From the NCBI GenBank assembly GCA_002359465.1, contig DENA01000031.1:32525-47423 (forward strand): 14,899 nt of DNA, read 5' to 3'. Origin of the DNA: Ruminococcaceae bacterium UBA2656 (GTDB lineage Bacteria > Bacillota > Clostridia > Oscillospirales > Acutalibacteraceae). A program made the translations under genes and the position numbers. The notes under the pieces are model-generated. The model had not been told where the DNA came from and did not search any database. It was given only the letters and a program-made list of their open reading frames with translations. Below, in pieces: positions 1 through 8,040 of this stretch (the stretch's first letter is position 1; each line of letters begins with the position of its first letter).

Positions 1-720
1 CCGGAAGCAATACTGAAGGTTTTCTTTTTTTACCATGTCACATTGTTCCACACTGATAGAGGAGAAGCCCGGCGTATCCGCAACATAAGTATGCTCGCCA
101 AGCTTCAGAAGCTCAACCTGCCTTGTGGTGTGGCGTCCGCGTCCGAGTTTTTGGCTGATTTCTCCCGTCTGAAGATGAAAACGGGTGTCAATTCTGTTTA
201 GAAGGGAGGATTTTCCAACACCGGAATTGCCGGTAAATGCCGAAATTTTTCCCTCAAGCAGCTTTTGCACCGCTTCAATTCCCTCCCCTGTGGCCGAGGA
301 AACGGAAAGCAGGGGAACACCGGTATTCTGATAGATTTCGTTCAGCCATTCGCTGTCTTTTAAATCGGTTTTGGAAATGACGATGATCGGTTCTATTCCC
401 TTATCCTCGGCCGCCGCAACGGTTTTGTCAATAATCAGCGTACTGGGCGACGGGTCACAAATCGACACGACAATCACCAGCTGGTCAATATTTGAAACCG
501 GCGGACGAACCAAAAAGTTTTTGCGCGGCAGTATTTCCTCAATCGTGCCTGTCCCATCTTTTTCAAGACCGATCTTTACATGGTCGCCTACAAAGGGGGT
601 CACTTTGTTTTTTCGGAAAAGTCCTCTTGCTTTGCACTCGTACAGCGTATCGACGGCCTCCACATAGTAGAAACCGCCGATACCTTTTACGATGATACCG
701 TTTATTTTTTCCATACTCAT
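1..720 (-). CDS. rsgA: Ribosome small-subunit-dependent GTPase RsgA (C-terminus cut by window edge)
   Basis: Circularly permuted GTPase that acts late in 30S subunit maturation. I read 240 codons by reverse translation from the ATG at 720. The first part, about residues 5-65, looks like the OB fold (GDHVKIG near residue 45). The GTPase motifs follow in the permuted order typical of RsgA: a G4-like SKTD, then the P-loop GNSGVGKSS, the RGRHTT switch segment, and the G3 motif DTPG. G4 is SKTD rather than NKxD; B. subtilis RsgA also deviates here, as I recall, so this is not alarming. The C-terminal zinc-binding Cys/His domain (roughly 50 residues) lies beyond the left edge. The start overlaps the prkC stop as TGATG, and no strong ribosome binding site precedes it, so translation probably depends on coupling. 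A second ATG lies two codons further in. In B. subtilis the homologue is a reported PrkC substrate, which fits the gene order. The identity is very secure. Confidence 0.96.
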   Translation of the reverse strand, partial: MSMEKINGIIVKGIGGFYYVEAVDTLYECKARGLFRKNKVTPFVGDHVKIGLEKDGTGTIEEILPRKNFLVRPPVSNIDQLVIVVSICDPSPSTLIIDKTVAAAEDKGIEPIIVISKTDLKDSEWLNEIYQNTGVPLLSVSSATGEGIEAVQKLLEGKISAFTGNSGVGKSSLLNRIDTRFHLQTGEISQKLGRGRHTTRQVELLKLGEHTYVADTPGFSSISVEQCDMVKKENLQYCFR

Positions 721-2747
721 CAGTCCGAAGGCGTGATTGCGCCGCTGGGAATATTGCTGCTTCCCGTGCTGCTCGGACTGCTGTATGGATAACTTTCGTC
801 TTCGGCGGAAGTACCCGCGTCAAAATTCAGGGTGAACACCTTATATTTGCTGCCGTCCAACTGAATAATCAGCTGCTTTTTGCCGCTGGTACCCGTAAAA
901 GTAAGCTGACAAACGTCATTATAGGACGGGTTAACTGTTTTTTCCGTTTGAAGTTCATTACCCAAATATGCCTTCAGATTAATATCGTGCGTCACTTCTT
1001 TCGGAAGCTGGACAAAGACATCAATTGATTTTTCCGACTTTTTACCCGAGCTCACAACAATTGCCACTGCGCTGCCTTTCGCAACCTGAACGCCGGGCAG
1101 CGGGGTCGTTTCAATAACGACGTCTTTTGCCTTATTGCTGTCATCCTGTGTGGTAATATCGCCAACTGTCAGCCCTGCCGAAACGATTTCAGATTTAGCC
1201 GTTTCAATATTTTTATCGATTACTGCAGGAACGGGGACTTTTTCACCTTCGCTACCGGTGCTGACGTAAATCTTGACCTTTGTCCCTTCGGCAACCTGCG
1301 TTCCCGCGGGCGGGTCGGTGTTCTTTACATTGCCTTCGGCAGTCTTTTCATCCACCACAGGCAAAACCTCATACAGCAGATTCACCTTTTCCAGATCTGC
1401 GATTGCTTCTTCCTGCGTCTTGTTGGAAACATCCGGTACGGAAACCGGTTTTCCGCCGGCGTTAATCGTAAGAGTAATTTCAGCATTTGCTTTTACGGTA
1501 GTGCCGGCTTTCGGATTCTGACTTAAAACGACGCCCGTCTTTTGTGTCGCGTCATTTTTTGTTTCAGTAACAAAAGTTAAATTTTTATATTGTTCGTTGT
1601 CCTTGACCTCTGCCTTCACTTCATCATAGGTTTTACCTGCAAAATCGGGTAAAACGATATCGCCGACACCGCTGCTGCAGCTGTGAAACAGCGCGGCTAT
1701 TAAAAAACCGATTGCGACAATGAGGAACGCAGCGGCTATTCCTGCAATAATTAAAGAGGCAACCGACTTCTTTTTCTTTTTTGGCGTTTTTGCCGGTTCT
1801 TCCTCGTATTCATAATTATCATTGTAAGTGGAAGGCTCCATCCCTTTTACCGTATTGATTGCGTCAATATATTTGGTAGGCTTTTCATCAATAAAATATT
1901 TGTACTGGAAACTGATGCTGGGATTTCTTCTGAAAGCTTCAATATCGCGAAGCATTTCGGCGGCAGACTGATATCTCTGCGTGGGATTTTTCTGCATCGC
2001 CTTCAAAGTGATTTCTTCCAGTCCGTCCGGAATGGCGGGATTGATCTCCTTCGGGGGCTTTGGGTCAGCCTGGAGCTGCATAATGGCAACCGAGACCGCG
2101 CTGTCGGCCTCGAACGGGAGACGGCCCGTAATCATTTCATAAAGCATGACGCCTACGGAGTAGATATCCGCTTTTTCATCGGTTAAGTCGCCCCTCGCCT
2201 GCTCCGGCGCAATATAATGCACCGACCCGATTGCTTTATCCGTCATCGTCCGCGTTTCACTGCGTGAGAAACGCGCAATCCCGAAATCGGTCACTTTAAT
2301 TGTGCCATCCTGCAGCAGCATAATGTTCTGCGGCTTGATATCGCGGTGGACAATGCCTTTTTCATGGGCATGCTGAAGCGCGCGCAGGATTTGAACGGTG
2401 AAATGGATGGCTTCTTTCCATTTGATTTCCTTCTGCTGATCCAAATATTCCTTTAAAGTAATCCCGTCAATATATTCTTCGACGATGTACTGTATTCTGT
2501 CCCCAAAGCTGACGTCGTAAACCTTGACAATATTGGGATGGGACAGCACCGCGATTGCCTTGGATTCGTTTTTAAAGCGCCGAATAAACTCGTCGTTTCC
2601 CAGAAACTCATCTTTTAATATTTTGATTGCCACCGTGCGGTCGTCAATCGCGTCATATGCGCGGTAAACCAGCGCCATTCCACCGGTACCGATCAATTCA
2701 TGTATTTCATAGCGTCCGTCGAGCCGTTTTCCTGTGTACTTATCCAT
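720..2747 (-). CDS. prkC: PASTA-domain Ser/Thr protein kinase, PrkC/PknB/Stk1 family
   Basis: Membrane sensor kinase that binds peptidoglycan fragments outside the cell and phosphorylates cytoplasmic Ser/Thr targets. It has 675 residues, close to B. subtilis PrkC. The kinase domain spans about 12-272: glycine loop GTGGMA 20-25, VAIK with Lys42, alpha-C Glu61, HRDIKPQN with Asp136 and Asn141, DFG 154-156, and GSVHYIAPEQARG 174-186. Thr167 and Thr169 in the activation loop are candidate autophosphorylation sites. A linker rich in acidic residues and then lysines (about 310-328) leads to one transmembrane helix (about 329-353). Three PASTA repeats follow (about 364-430, 433-497, 502-567). After them come a further beta-rich region (about 570-645), likely the extra C-terminal domain known in some PrkC/PknB proteins, and a Ser/Pro/Gly tail. 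The start is preceded by AGGAGTTG, 14 bp after the phosphatase stop. Cognate phosphatase and probable substrate genes flank it. Confidence 0.97.
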   Translation of the reverse strand: MDKYTGKRLDGRYEIHELIGTGGMALVYRAYDAIDDRTVAIKILKDEFLGNDEFIRRFKNESKAIAVLSHPNIVKVYDVSFGDRIQYIVEEYIDGITLKEYLDQQKEIKWKEAIHFTVQILRALQHAHEKGIVHRDIKPQNIMLLQDGTIKVTDFGIARFSRSETRTMTDKAIGSVHYIAPEQARGDLTDEKADIYSVGVMLYEMITGRLPFEADSAVSVAIMQLQADPKPPKEINPAIPDGLEEITLKAMQKNPTQRYQSAAEMLRDIEAFRRNPSISFQYKYFIDEKPTKYIDAINTVKGMEPSTYNDNYEYEEEPAKTPKKKKKSVASLIIAGIAAAFLIVAIGFLIAALFHSCSSGVGDIVLPDFAGKTYDEVKAEVKDNEQYKNLTFVTETKNDATQKTGVVLSQNPKAGTTVKANAEITLTINAGGKPVSVPDVSNKTQEEAIADLEKVNLLYEVLPVVDEKTAEGNVKNTDPPAGTQVAEGTKVKIYVSTGSEGEKVPVPAVIDKNIETAKSEIVSAGLTVGDITTQDDSNKAKDVVIETTPLPGVQVAKGSAVAIVVSSGKKSEKSIDVFVQLPKEVTHDINLKAYLGNELQTEKTVNPSYNDVCQLTFTGTSGKKQLIIQLDGSKYKVFTLNFDAGTSAEDESYPYSSPSSTGSSNIPSGAITPSD

Positions 2748-2761
2748 AAAATCAACTCCTG

Positions 2762-3499
2762 TCAGCAGTCGTTTTCGATGGTGACAACCGTAATGTTGTC
2801 ACCGCCTCCGCAGTCTTTTGCGAGCAGTACAAGCTTGTCTGTAAGGCTGTCGGCATCCATGGTTTTGGAAAGCTCATAAATCTGCTCGGCGTCAATATAA
2901 TTGGTAAGGCCGTCCGTACAGATGAGAATTATGCTGCCGGAACAAAACTCGTTTTCGCAGTAATCAATTTGAATGGAAGGCTCAACACCCAGTGCACGGG
3001 TAATAATATTTTTTTGAGGATGGATTTTTGCCTGCTGTTCTGTAATATCGCCGTTATTGACCATTTCCTGCACCATGGAATGGTCTGTGGTAAGCTGCCG
3101 AATGTTATCTTTCGTAATGAGATATGCCCTGCTGTCCCCGGCATGGGCAATATGTGCTACCCCGCCCGAAACAATCACCGCAACCACTGTTGTCCCCATG
3201 CCGCTGAGCTGCGCATGGTTCTTGGCCTCTTCATGAATTGCCAAATTGGCGTTGTAAATGGCCGTAGTCATTAAATTTTTAACAGAGCTGTCAGTCATAC
3301 CGTCGCGATAGGATGAAACAATGCTTTCGGAAATTCTGTCTACGGCCATTCCGCTTGCAATATTTCCCCCGTTTACGCCGCCCATTCCGTCACAGACAAC
3401 GGCCCACGCGGCATTTCCTGAAAAAGTACCGCTTTTGCAGGCGTCCTGATTGGTTTGTCTGACAAGGCCAATATCACTTTTGCTGAATACTTTCAACAT
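2762..3499 (-). CDS. prpC: PP2C-type Ser/Thr protein phosphatase, PrpC/Stp family
   Basis: Metal-dependent cytoplasmic phosphatase that reverses phosphorylation by the kinase encoded next to it. The 245-residue protein shows the full PP2C set: RQTNQDA (Asp19), CDGMGG (Asp37, Gly38), GMGTTVVA, HAGDSRAYLI (119-128), LTTDHS, ITRALG, CTDGL (Asp196) and GGGDN (Asp234). These aspartates are the expected Mn/Mg ligands. The reading frame is open for 16 more codons upstream, to 3547. I choose the ATG at 3499 because GAGGAGGTGG lies six bases before it, and because MLKVFSKSDIG aligns with the usual N-terminus. With this start the gene overlaps the end of rlmN by 26 bp, so its ribosome binding site sits inside rlmN codons. 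Length and motifs are typical of the family and nothing looks broken. Confidence 0.96.
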   Translation of the reverse strand: MLKVFSKSDIGLVRQTNQDACKSGTFSGNAAWAVVCDGMGGVNGGNIASGMAVDRISESIVSSYRDGMTDSSVKNLMTTAIYNANLAIHEEAKNHAQLSGMGTTVVAVIVSGGVAHIAHAGDSRAYLITKDNIRQLTTDHSMVQEMVNNGDITEQQAKIHPQKNIITRALGVEPSIQIDYCENEFCSGSIILICTDGLTNYIDAEQIYELSKTMDADSLTDKLVLLAKDCGGGDNITVVTIENDC

Positions 3500-4535
3500 T
3501 GGCCACCTCCTCTTTGTACCTGCGCCTAAGCTGGCCGCAGGAAGCATTTATATCCGAGCCGAGCGTCCTTCTTACAGTGACGGTGATTCCCTTGTTGGAA
3601 AGGATACGGCTGAATTTTTGCAGTCGGTCGGGTGAGCTTTTTTTGAAACCGGCGCCGCTTACATCATTGACAGGGATTAAATTGACATGGCTGAGTATCC
3701 CGCTTAACCTGCCGGCAAGCTCCCTTGCACAGCCGTCGCTGTCGTTTACCCCGCTGATCATGGCATACTCAAACGATATGCGGCGGCCGGTCATGCCTGC
3801 GTAATAGCGGCATGCTTTCATCAGTTCCTCTATGCCCCATTTATGGTTGACCGGCATGGTTTTTGAGCGGATTTCATCGTTTGGCGCATGCAGCGACACA
3901 GAAAGAGTCAGCTGCAATTTTTTTTCAGCCAGGTCGTAGATTTTATCTACAATACCGCAGGTGGAAAGAGAAATATGTCTCATTCCGATATTCATCCCGT
4001 CGTCGGAGGAAACCAGTTCCAGAAAACGAAGGACGTTTGGATAGTTATCCAGCGGTTCGCCCATGCCCATCATCACAACATTCGATATCCGGATGCCGAT
4101 GTCATTCTGTGCGGACTGAATTTGCGCAAGCATTTCGGAAGCCGTCAGATTCCGCGAAAAGCCGCTTTTCCCCGTGGCACAGAACGCACAGTTCATTTTG
4201 CAGCCCACCTGAGTGGAAATGCAGATTGTATGGCCGTGATGGTAATCCATCAATACGCTTTCAACATATTCGCCATCGTTCAATCGAAACAGATATTTTA
4301 TGGTATCATCGATTTTAGATTCCAGCTTTTTTTCTATCACAGCATTCGCTATGTAATATTTTTTCGAAAGCTCCTGGCGAAACGCCTTCGGCTGGTCGGA
4401 CATTTGGTCAAAATCCCCCACCCCGCGCTGCAGCCACTTATAAACCTGCAAAGCACGAAAAGCCGGTTGGCCGTCAGCGGCAAAATCGGCTTTAAGTTCA
4501 TCAAGAGTCATCGATTTAATATCCTGCAAACTCAA
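3474..4535 (-). CDS. rlmN: Dual-specificity 23S rRNA (A2503-C2) / tRNA (A37-C2) methyltransferase RlmN
   Basis: Radical-SAM methyltransferase that forms 2-methyladenosine at 23S rRNA A2503 and, in some bacteria, at tRNA A37. Numbered from the upstream GTG at 4544, it shows the cluster motif CKMNCAFC (Cys115, Cys119, Cys122), GMGEPLDN (160-167), and the C-terminal Cys336 in NASCGQL, which corresponds to the methyl-carrying cysteine of the mechanism. The N-terminal helical region (FRALQVYKWL) is also typical. There is no in-frame ATG at the expected start. The GTG at 4544 overlaps the AGGAG sequence at 4544-4548, so that site cannot serve it. The TTG at 4535 lies eight bases after AGGAG and overlaps the rsmB stop as TTGA, so I prefer it (353 residues). 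The longer form would add three residues. The 3' end overlaps prpC by 26 bp. The function is secure; only the start is uncertain. Confidence 0.95.
   Translation of the reverse strand: MSLQDIKSMTLDELKADFAADGQPAFRALQVYKWLQRGVGDFDQMSDQPKAFRQELSKKYYIANAVIEKKLESKIDDTIKYLFRLNDGEYVESVLMDYHHGHTICISTQVGCKMNCAFCATGKSGFSRNLTASEMLAQIQSAQNDIGIRISNVVMMGMGEPLDNYPNVLRFLELVSSDDGMNIGMRHISLSTCGIVDKIYDLAEKKLQLTLSVSLHAPNDEIRSKTMPVNHKWGIEELMKACRYYAGMTGRRISFEYAMISGVNDSDGCARELAGRLSGILSHVNLIPVNDVSGAGFKKSSPDRLQKFSRILSNKGITVTVRRTLGSDINASCGQLRRRYKEEVANVESIQQK
3503..3512 (-). promoter_or_regulatory. Ribosome binding site that fixes the prpC start
   Basis: On the minus strand this reads GAGGAGGTGG, with its AGGAGG core six bases upstream of the ATG at 3499. 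It lies inside the last codons of rlmN. It is the main reason to reject the longer reading frame that begins at 3547. Confidence 0.85.
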
Positions 4536-5884
4536 GACATCCACTCCTGTGTTTTTTGAAAGGCCGCGATAAAAAAGCCGTCCGTCCCGTGAACATGGGG
4601 CATCAGCGTCAGCTGATTAGCCGGTTCATTTGCGACAACATGGCGAACTGTATCGGGCAAATTGAGAGGCAAAGGCGCAAAGTCATGGTTGTTCCGCAGA
4701 AATTTTGCCGCCACCTCGCCGTTCTCTTTTGGGTTTAAAGTACAGGTTGAATAAAATAAAGTTCCATTTGTTTTCACCAGTTTTGATGATTTACACAGAA
4801 TAAGGTACTGCAAATCAGGCAGACTGTCAATAGCTGACCGCAATTTATACTTGATTTCCGGTTTACGCCGGATAATTCCAAGGCCGGAGCACGGCACGTC
4901 GCAAAGGACTTTATCAGCCGGTTCCAATTTCTCTGCCGTACCGGCGGCATCCCTGACGGCGGCGTTGATAACAGAAAGGTTTAAACGCTGCGCACCCTGC
5001 CTGATCAAATTCACTTTGCCCTTGTATTTGTCAAAGGCGAGAAGTTCGCCCTGATTTTCCATCATTTCGGCAATGGTAAAGGCTTTTCCGCCGGGAGCGG
5101 AGCACACGTCGATAATTCTCTGGCCGGGAAGCGGATTGAATAAATAGCAGCACAGCTGTGAGGACAGGTCCTGTATATGAAACAGCCCTTCCTGAAAAGA
5201 CGCGGATTGACTGACTGCGCCCATCTGCTGCAATTCCACCGCATGTTTTATCCATGTAATGGTAGTTGCCTTTACGTTTTCAGAATTTAGCTTTTCAATT
5301 AAGTGTTCCTCAGAAATGCGGGTATTATTCACTCTGGCAAATACGGAGGGCTTCAAAAAAATGCTTTCCAACAGGCTGGTGGCACACTCTTTTCCGTATG
5401 CCTCCTGCCAAAGTACAATCAGCCATTCCGGACAGGAAAAACGGATGCTGAGGGAAAGCAGCGGGTCCGTTTCCGCATCAGGCATCTTCAAATGATTGAT
5501 ATTTCGGAGCAAGGATCGAAGCACGGCGTTGATAAAGCCGGATGCCTTTACAGCGTCATTTTCTTTTGCAAGAATAACAGACTCGTTGACTGCGGCTGAT
5601 TTTGGAATCTTTTCAAGATATAATATTTGATAGACACCCATCCGCAGGATTTCCAGCACCTGCGGGAACATCTTTTTGATCGGTGTTTTGGAAAACTGAC
5701 TGATCACATAATCCAGTGTGATACGCCGCTCCAGAACGCCGTAAAAGATCGCGGAAGCAAGCGCTTTGTCCCGCTGTTCCAGTGAAAAAGACGCCAGTGT
5801 TTTATCCAGAACAATATTGGAGTAGCCTTCGTTCACGTCAACATGCAGAAGCGCAGCGAGGGCGGCGGACCTTGCATTGTCCAT
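4532..5884 (-). CDS. rsmB: 16S rRNA (cytosine967-C5)-methyltransferase RsmB (Sun/Fmu)
   Basis: SAM-dependent RNA methyltransferase that makes m5C at 16S rRNA position 967. The 450-residue protein has an N-terminal NusB-like RNA-binding helical domain (about 1-130, with EILRMGVYQILYL and FINAVLR). A linker follows, then a Rossmann-fold methyltransferase domain: SAM-binding CSAPGGK 261-267, DVPCSG 329-334 with Cys332, and YSTCT with the expected nucleophile Cys381. The end (HGTDGFFIAAF) is also typical of the family. The ATG at 5884 overlaps the peptidase stop as TGATG. The reading frame could begin one codon earlier at a TTG, but ATG is preferred; GGGGTAGGG lies upstream. The gene follows fmt as in B. 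subtilis, except for the inserted peptidase gene. Its 3' end overlaps rlmN. Confidence 0.96.
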   Translation of the reverse strand: MDNARSAALAALLHVDVNEGYSNIVLDKTLASFSLEQRDKALASAIFYGVLERRITLDYVISQFSKTPIKKMFPQVLEILRMGVYQILYLEKIPKSAAVNESVILAKENDAVKASGFINAVLRSLLRNINHLKMPDAETDPLLSLSIRFSCPEWLIVLWQEAYGKECATSLLESIFLKPSVFARVNNTRISEEHLIEKLNSENVKATTITWIKHAVELQQMGAVSQSASFQEGLFHIQDLSSQLCCYLFNPLPGQRIIDVCSAPGGKAFTIAEMMENQGELLAFDKYKGKVNLIRQGAQRLNLSVINAAVRDAAGTAEKLEPADKVLCDVPCSGLGIIRRKPEIKYKLRSAIDSLPDLQYLILCKSSKLVKTNGTLFYSTCTLNPKENGEVAAKFLRNNHDFAPLPLNLPDTVRHVVANEPANQLTLMPHVHGTDGFFIAAFQKTQEWMS

Positions 5885-6594
5885 CAATCCCTACCCCGCC
5901 TGTTTCCGGCAAGCACAATCAGCCTGAGCAGTGACATGATGGCGGTAAAGCTTGCGGCCAGATAGGTCATTGCCGCAGCCCGCAGAACTTTTTTCGCGCC
6001 TTCCAGTTCGTCAGGATACAAAATTCCCGCCTCATCCAGCGCGCGGATTGCCCGAAAGCTGGCGTTAAACTCGACAGGAAGGGTTGCAAGCTGAAACAGA
6101 ACGGCAAAACTGTAAAGAGCAATACCAAAATATACGATAAAATCATACTGCACAGGTAAAATCAGGCCAATAATGACAAGCGGAACCGCAAGCCGAGATC
6201 CAAAATTTGTAATCGGGACCAGAACCCCGCGAATTTTGTTTGGTAAATATCCCTGTGCATTTTGAATAGCGTGCCCAGCTTCATGAGCCGCCACACCGAG
6301 CGCCGCAATCGTGGTAGACGCATACACCTGGTCGGAAAGGCTGATTGTATTGTTCCGCGGGTCAAAATTATCGGTCAGGCTTCCGGAAATGTGCTGCACC
6401 TGCACGCCGGCAGCACCGCCGAACTGCGCGACGCTTGCGGCCGCCTGCGCCCCGGTCATATTCCGTGCCGTTGAAATACGGGAATATTTCTCAAAAGTCG
6501 ATTTTACCTGAAATTGCGCAATCATTGTTACAATCAATGCAGGCACAATAAATATGAAATATGTATAATCAAAATAGTAAAATCCCATTCCCAT
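5884..6594 (-). CDS. Membrane zinc metallopeptidase, YugP / Zn_peptidase_2 family (PF04298)
   Basis: Predicted integral-membrane zinc protease of 236 residues; its physiological substrate is not established. A first hydrophobic segment (about 10-28) is followed by a soluble stretch. The zinc motif is AAHEAGHAIQ, with HEAGH at 104-108, and Glu175 in LPVEFNAS is a plausible third ligand. Further hydrophobic segments lie at about 133-148, 152-172 and 205-228. ITNFGSRLAVPL before the second segment also matches the family. GGAGGT precedes the ATG at 6594 by six bases, and the gene follows fmt after a 14-bp gap. It overlaps rsmB, so it is part of the same transcript. The family is common in Firmicutes. 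Its position between fmt and rsmB differs from B. subtilis, where yugP lies elsewhere. The family call is secure and the role is unknown. Confidence 0.93.
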   Translation of the reverse strand: MGMGFYYFDYTYFIFIVPALIVTMIAQFQVKSTFEKYSRISTARNMTGAQAAASVAQFGGAAGVQVQHISGSLTDNFDPRNNTISLSDQVYASTTIAALGVAAHEAGHAIQNAQGYLPNKIRGVLVPITNFGSRLAVPLVIIGLILPVQYDFIVYFGIALYSFAVLFQLATLPVEFNASFRAIRALDEAGILYPDELEGAKKVLRAAAMTYLAASFTAIMSLLRLIVLAGNRRGRD

Positions 6595-6608
6595 GATGAC
6601 ACCTCCGT

Positions 6609-7535
6609 TTATTTTAGAAGACGATCTTCACCGACCGGATGTCCGCGAAGAAAATCTTTTCCGTTCATTTTTTTACCGCCCTCATATTGAACTTCCAGAA
6701 GTTCAAGGACGGTTTTTTCGCCGCAGCACACAACAAACGTGCCGCCGGCATCCAAAATCTCTCCGGAAATCCCCTTGTATCCGTCTGCAATCCTTGTTTT
6801 GTGAATCTTTAAGAGCTTGTTATGGTAAACTGTATTCGCAACAGGCCACGGGGAAAGTCCGCGCACCAAATTATGGATGATCCCGGCTGATTTGCTCCAG
6901 TCAATGCGGGAAAGCTCTTTGGTCAGCATAGAAGCATAGCAGGTGGTTTCTTCGCCCTGCGGGATACGTTGAATAGTACCGTCCTCTACTTCCCGAAGCG
7001 TCCGCACAATCAGTTCCGCACCCATCAGCGAAAGCCGGTCATGCAGTTCGCCGGAGGTTTCCTCCGGTCCGATCTCCGTCTGAGCCGTCAGCAGCATATC
7101 TCCGGTGTCAAGCCCTTCGGACATAAACATCGTCGTAACGCCCGTTACCCTGTCGCCGTTGATAACGGCCCATTGAATAGGGGCTGCCCCGCGATACTTG
7201 GGCAAAAGAGAAGCATGAACGTTAATGCAGCCAAAAGGAGGAATTGTAAGAACCTCTTTCGGCAGAATTTTACCGTAGGCAACAACAACAATCACGTCCG
7301 GGTTCAGCTTTCGGATCGTTTCGGCGGCTTCTGCGGTACGAAGCGTTTTCGGCTGAAATACCGTGATATTTTTCTCAGTGGCAAGCACTTTTACCGGAGG
7401 CGGCGTAAGCGCATAGCCTCTTCCCTTCGGTTTGTCCGGCTGGGTAAAAACAGCACAAAGGTCATGCCCCTCGTCAATTAGACTCTTCAGGCACGGTACG
7501 GCAAAATCCGGCGTTCCCATAAAAACAATACGCAT
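6609..7535 (-). CDS. fmt: Methionyl-tRNA formyltransferase
   Basis: Transfers a formyl group from 10-formyltetrahydrofolate to Met-tRNA(fMet), which allows bacterial translation initiation. The protein has 308 residues, the usual length. The N-terminal formyltransferase domain opens with MRIVFMGTPDFAVP, contains the tRNA-contacting loop QPDKPKGRG (32-40), and has the catalytic segment INVHASLLPKYRGAAP with Asn105 and His107, then the Asp-containing GLDTGD (141-146). The smaller C-terminal domain starts around residue 205 (RGLSPWP at about 229-235). Upstream, GGGTGA is a modest ribosome binding site. The gene starts 17 bp after def, and the pairing is functional: Def removes the formyl group that Fmt adds. 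Confidence 0.98.
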   Translation of the reverse strand: MRIVFMGTPDFAVPCLKSLIDEGHDLCAVFTQPDKPKGRGYALTPPPVKVLATEKNITVFQPKTLRTAEAAETIRKLNPDVIVVVAYGKILPKEVLTIPPFGCINVHASLLPKYRGAAPIQWAVINGDRVTGVTTMFMSEGLDTGDMLLTAQTEIGPEETSGELHDRLSLMGAELIVRTLREVEDGTIQRIPQGEETTCYASMLTKELSRIDWSKSAGIIHNLVRGLSPWPVANTVYHNKLLKIHKTRIADGYKGISGEILDAGGTFVVCCGEKTVLELLEVQYEGGKKMNGKDFLRGHPVGEDRLLK

Positions 7536-7552
7536 TGAATCACCCGCTTTTA

Positions 7553-8026
7553 TTATTTTAACTTCGCCAGTTCCTCATCATCCAGCATATGGATGACATG
7601 GGACTTAAATAAAATTCCGTCCAGATGATCGATCTCATGGCAGGAAACCGTAGCAAGCAGTTCCTCCCCTTCCAACTCAAAGAACTCGCCCTTCCGGTTC
7701 TGTGCGCGTACCTTAATATGCATCGGCCGTTTGGTAATGCCATATTGTCCCGGCGAAGACAAGCAGCCTTCCACACATTCCTGCTCCCCGCTCTGCTCAA
7801 GAAAAACCGGATTGATCAGTTCAATCGGGCCTTCGCCGATGTCGATGACGACGGCTCTTCTCAGAATACCGACCTGCGGCGCGGCGAGACCGACTCCATC
7901 TGCGCTGTGCATTGTTTCCTGCATATCGTCAAGCAAAGTTGCCAGCTTTTTATCAAATTTTTCCACTGGATGAGAGATCTTATTCAGAAACGGATCACCC
8001 TCTTTTATGATGTTTCTAATTGCCAT
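7553..8026 (-). CDS. def: Peptide deformylase
   Basis: Metal-dependent hydrolase that removes the formyl group from the N-terminal methionine of new proteins. All three family motifs are present in the 157-residue protein: GVGLAAPQVG (44-53), EGCLS with metal ligand Cys88, and HEIDHLDG with ligands His130 and His134 and catalytic Glu131. The length and lack of insertions fit the shorter deformylases rather than the longer Bacillus Def type, though I cannot build an alignment to settle the class. TTGGAGGT lies just before the ATG at 8026. The gene sits between priA (14-bp gap) and fmt (17-bp gap), as in B. subtilis. Confidence 0.98.
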   Translation of the reverse strand: MAIRNIIKEGDPFLNKISHPVEKFDKKLATLLDDMQETMHSADGVGLAAPQVGILRRAVVIDIGEGPIELINPVFLEQSGEQECVEGCLSSPGQYGITKRPMHIKVRAQNRKGEFFELEGEELLATVSCHEIDHLDGILFKSHVIHMLDDEELAKLK

Positions 8027-8040
8027 AATTATACCTCCAA

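Noticed and set aside
3500..3547. N-terminal extension of the PP2C gene
   Set aside because: The strong AGGAGG site before 3499 and the family alignment both favour the shorter protein.
3863..4318. 151-codon plus-strand open frame opposite rlmN
   Set aside because: It is antisense to rlmN and overlaps another shadow frame. The composition is rich in Arg, Ser and His, as is usual for a shadow.
3888..4559. 223-codon open frame on the plus strand opposite rlmN
   Set aside because: It lies wholly antisense to a gene with complete radical-SAM motifs. It has no recognisable motif and is explained by the codon pattern of the real gene.
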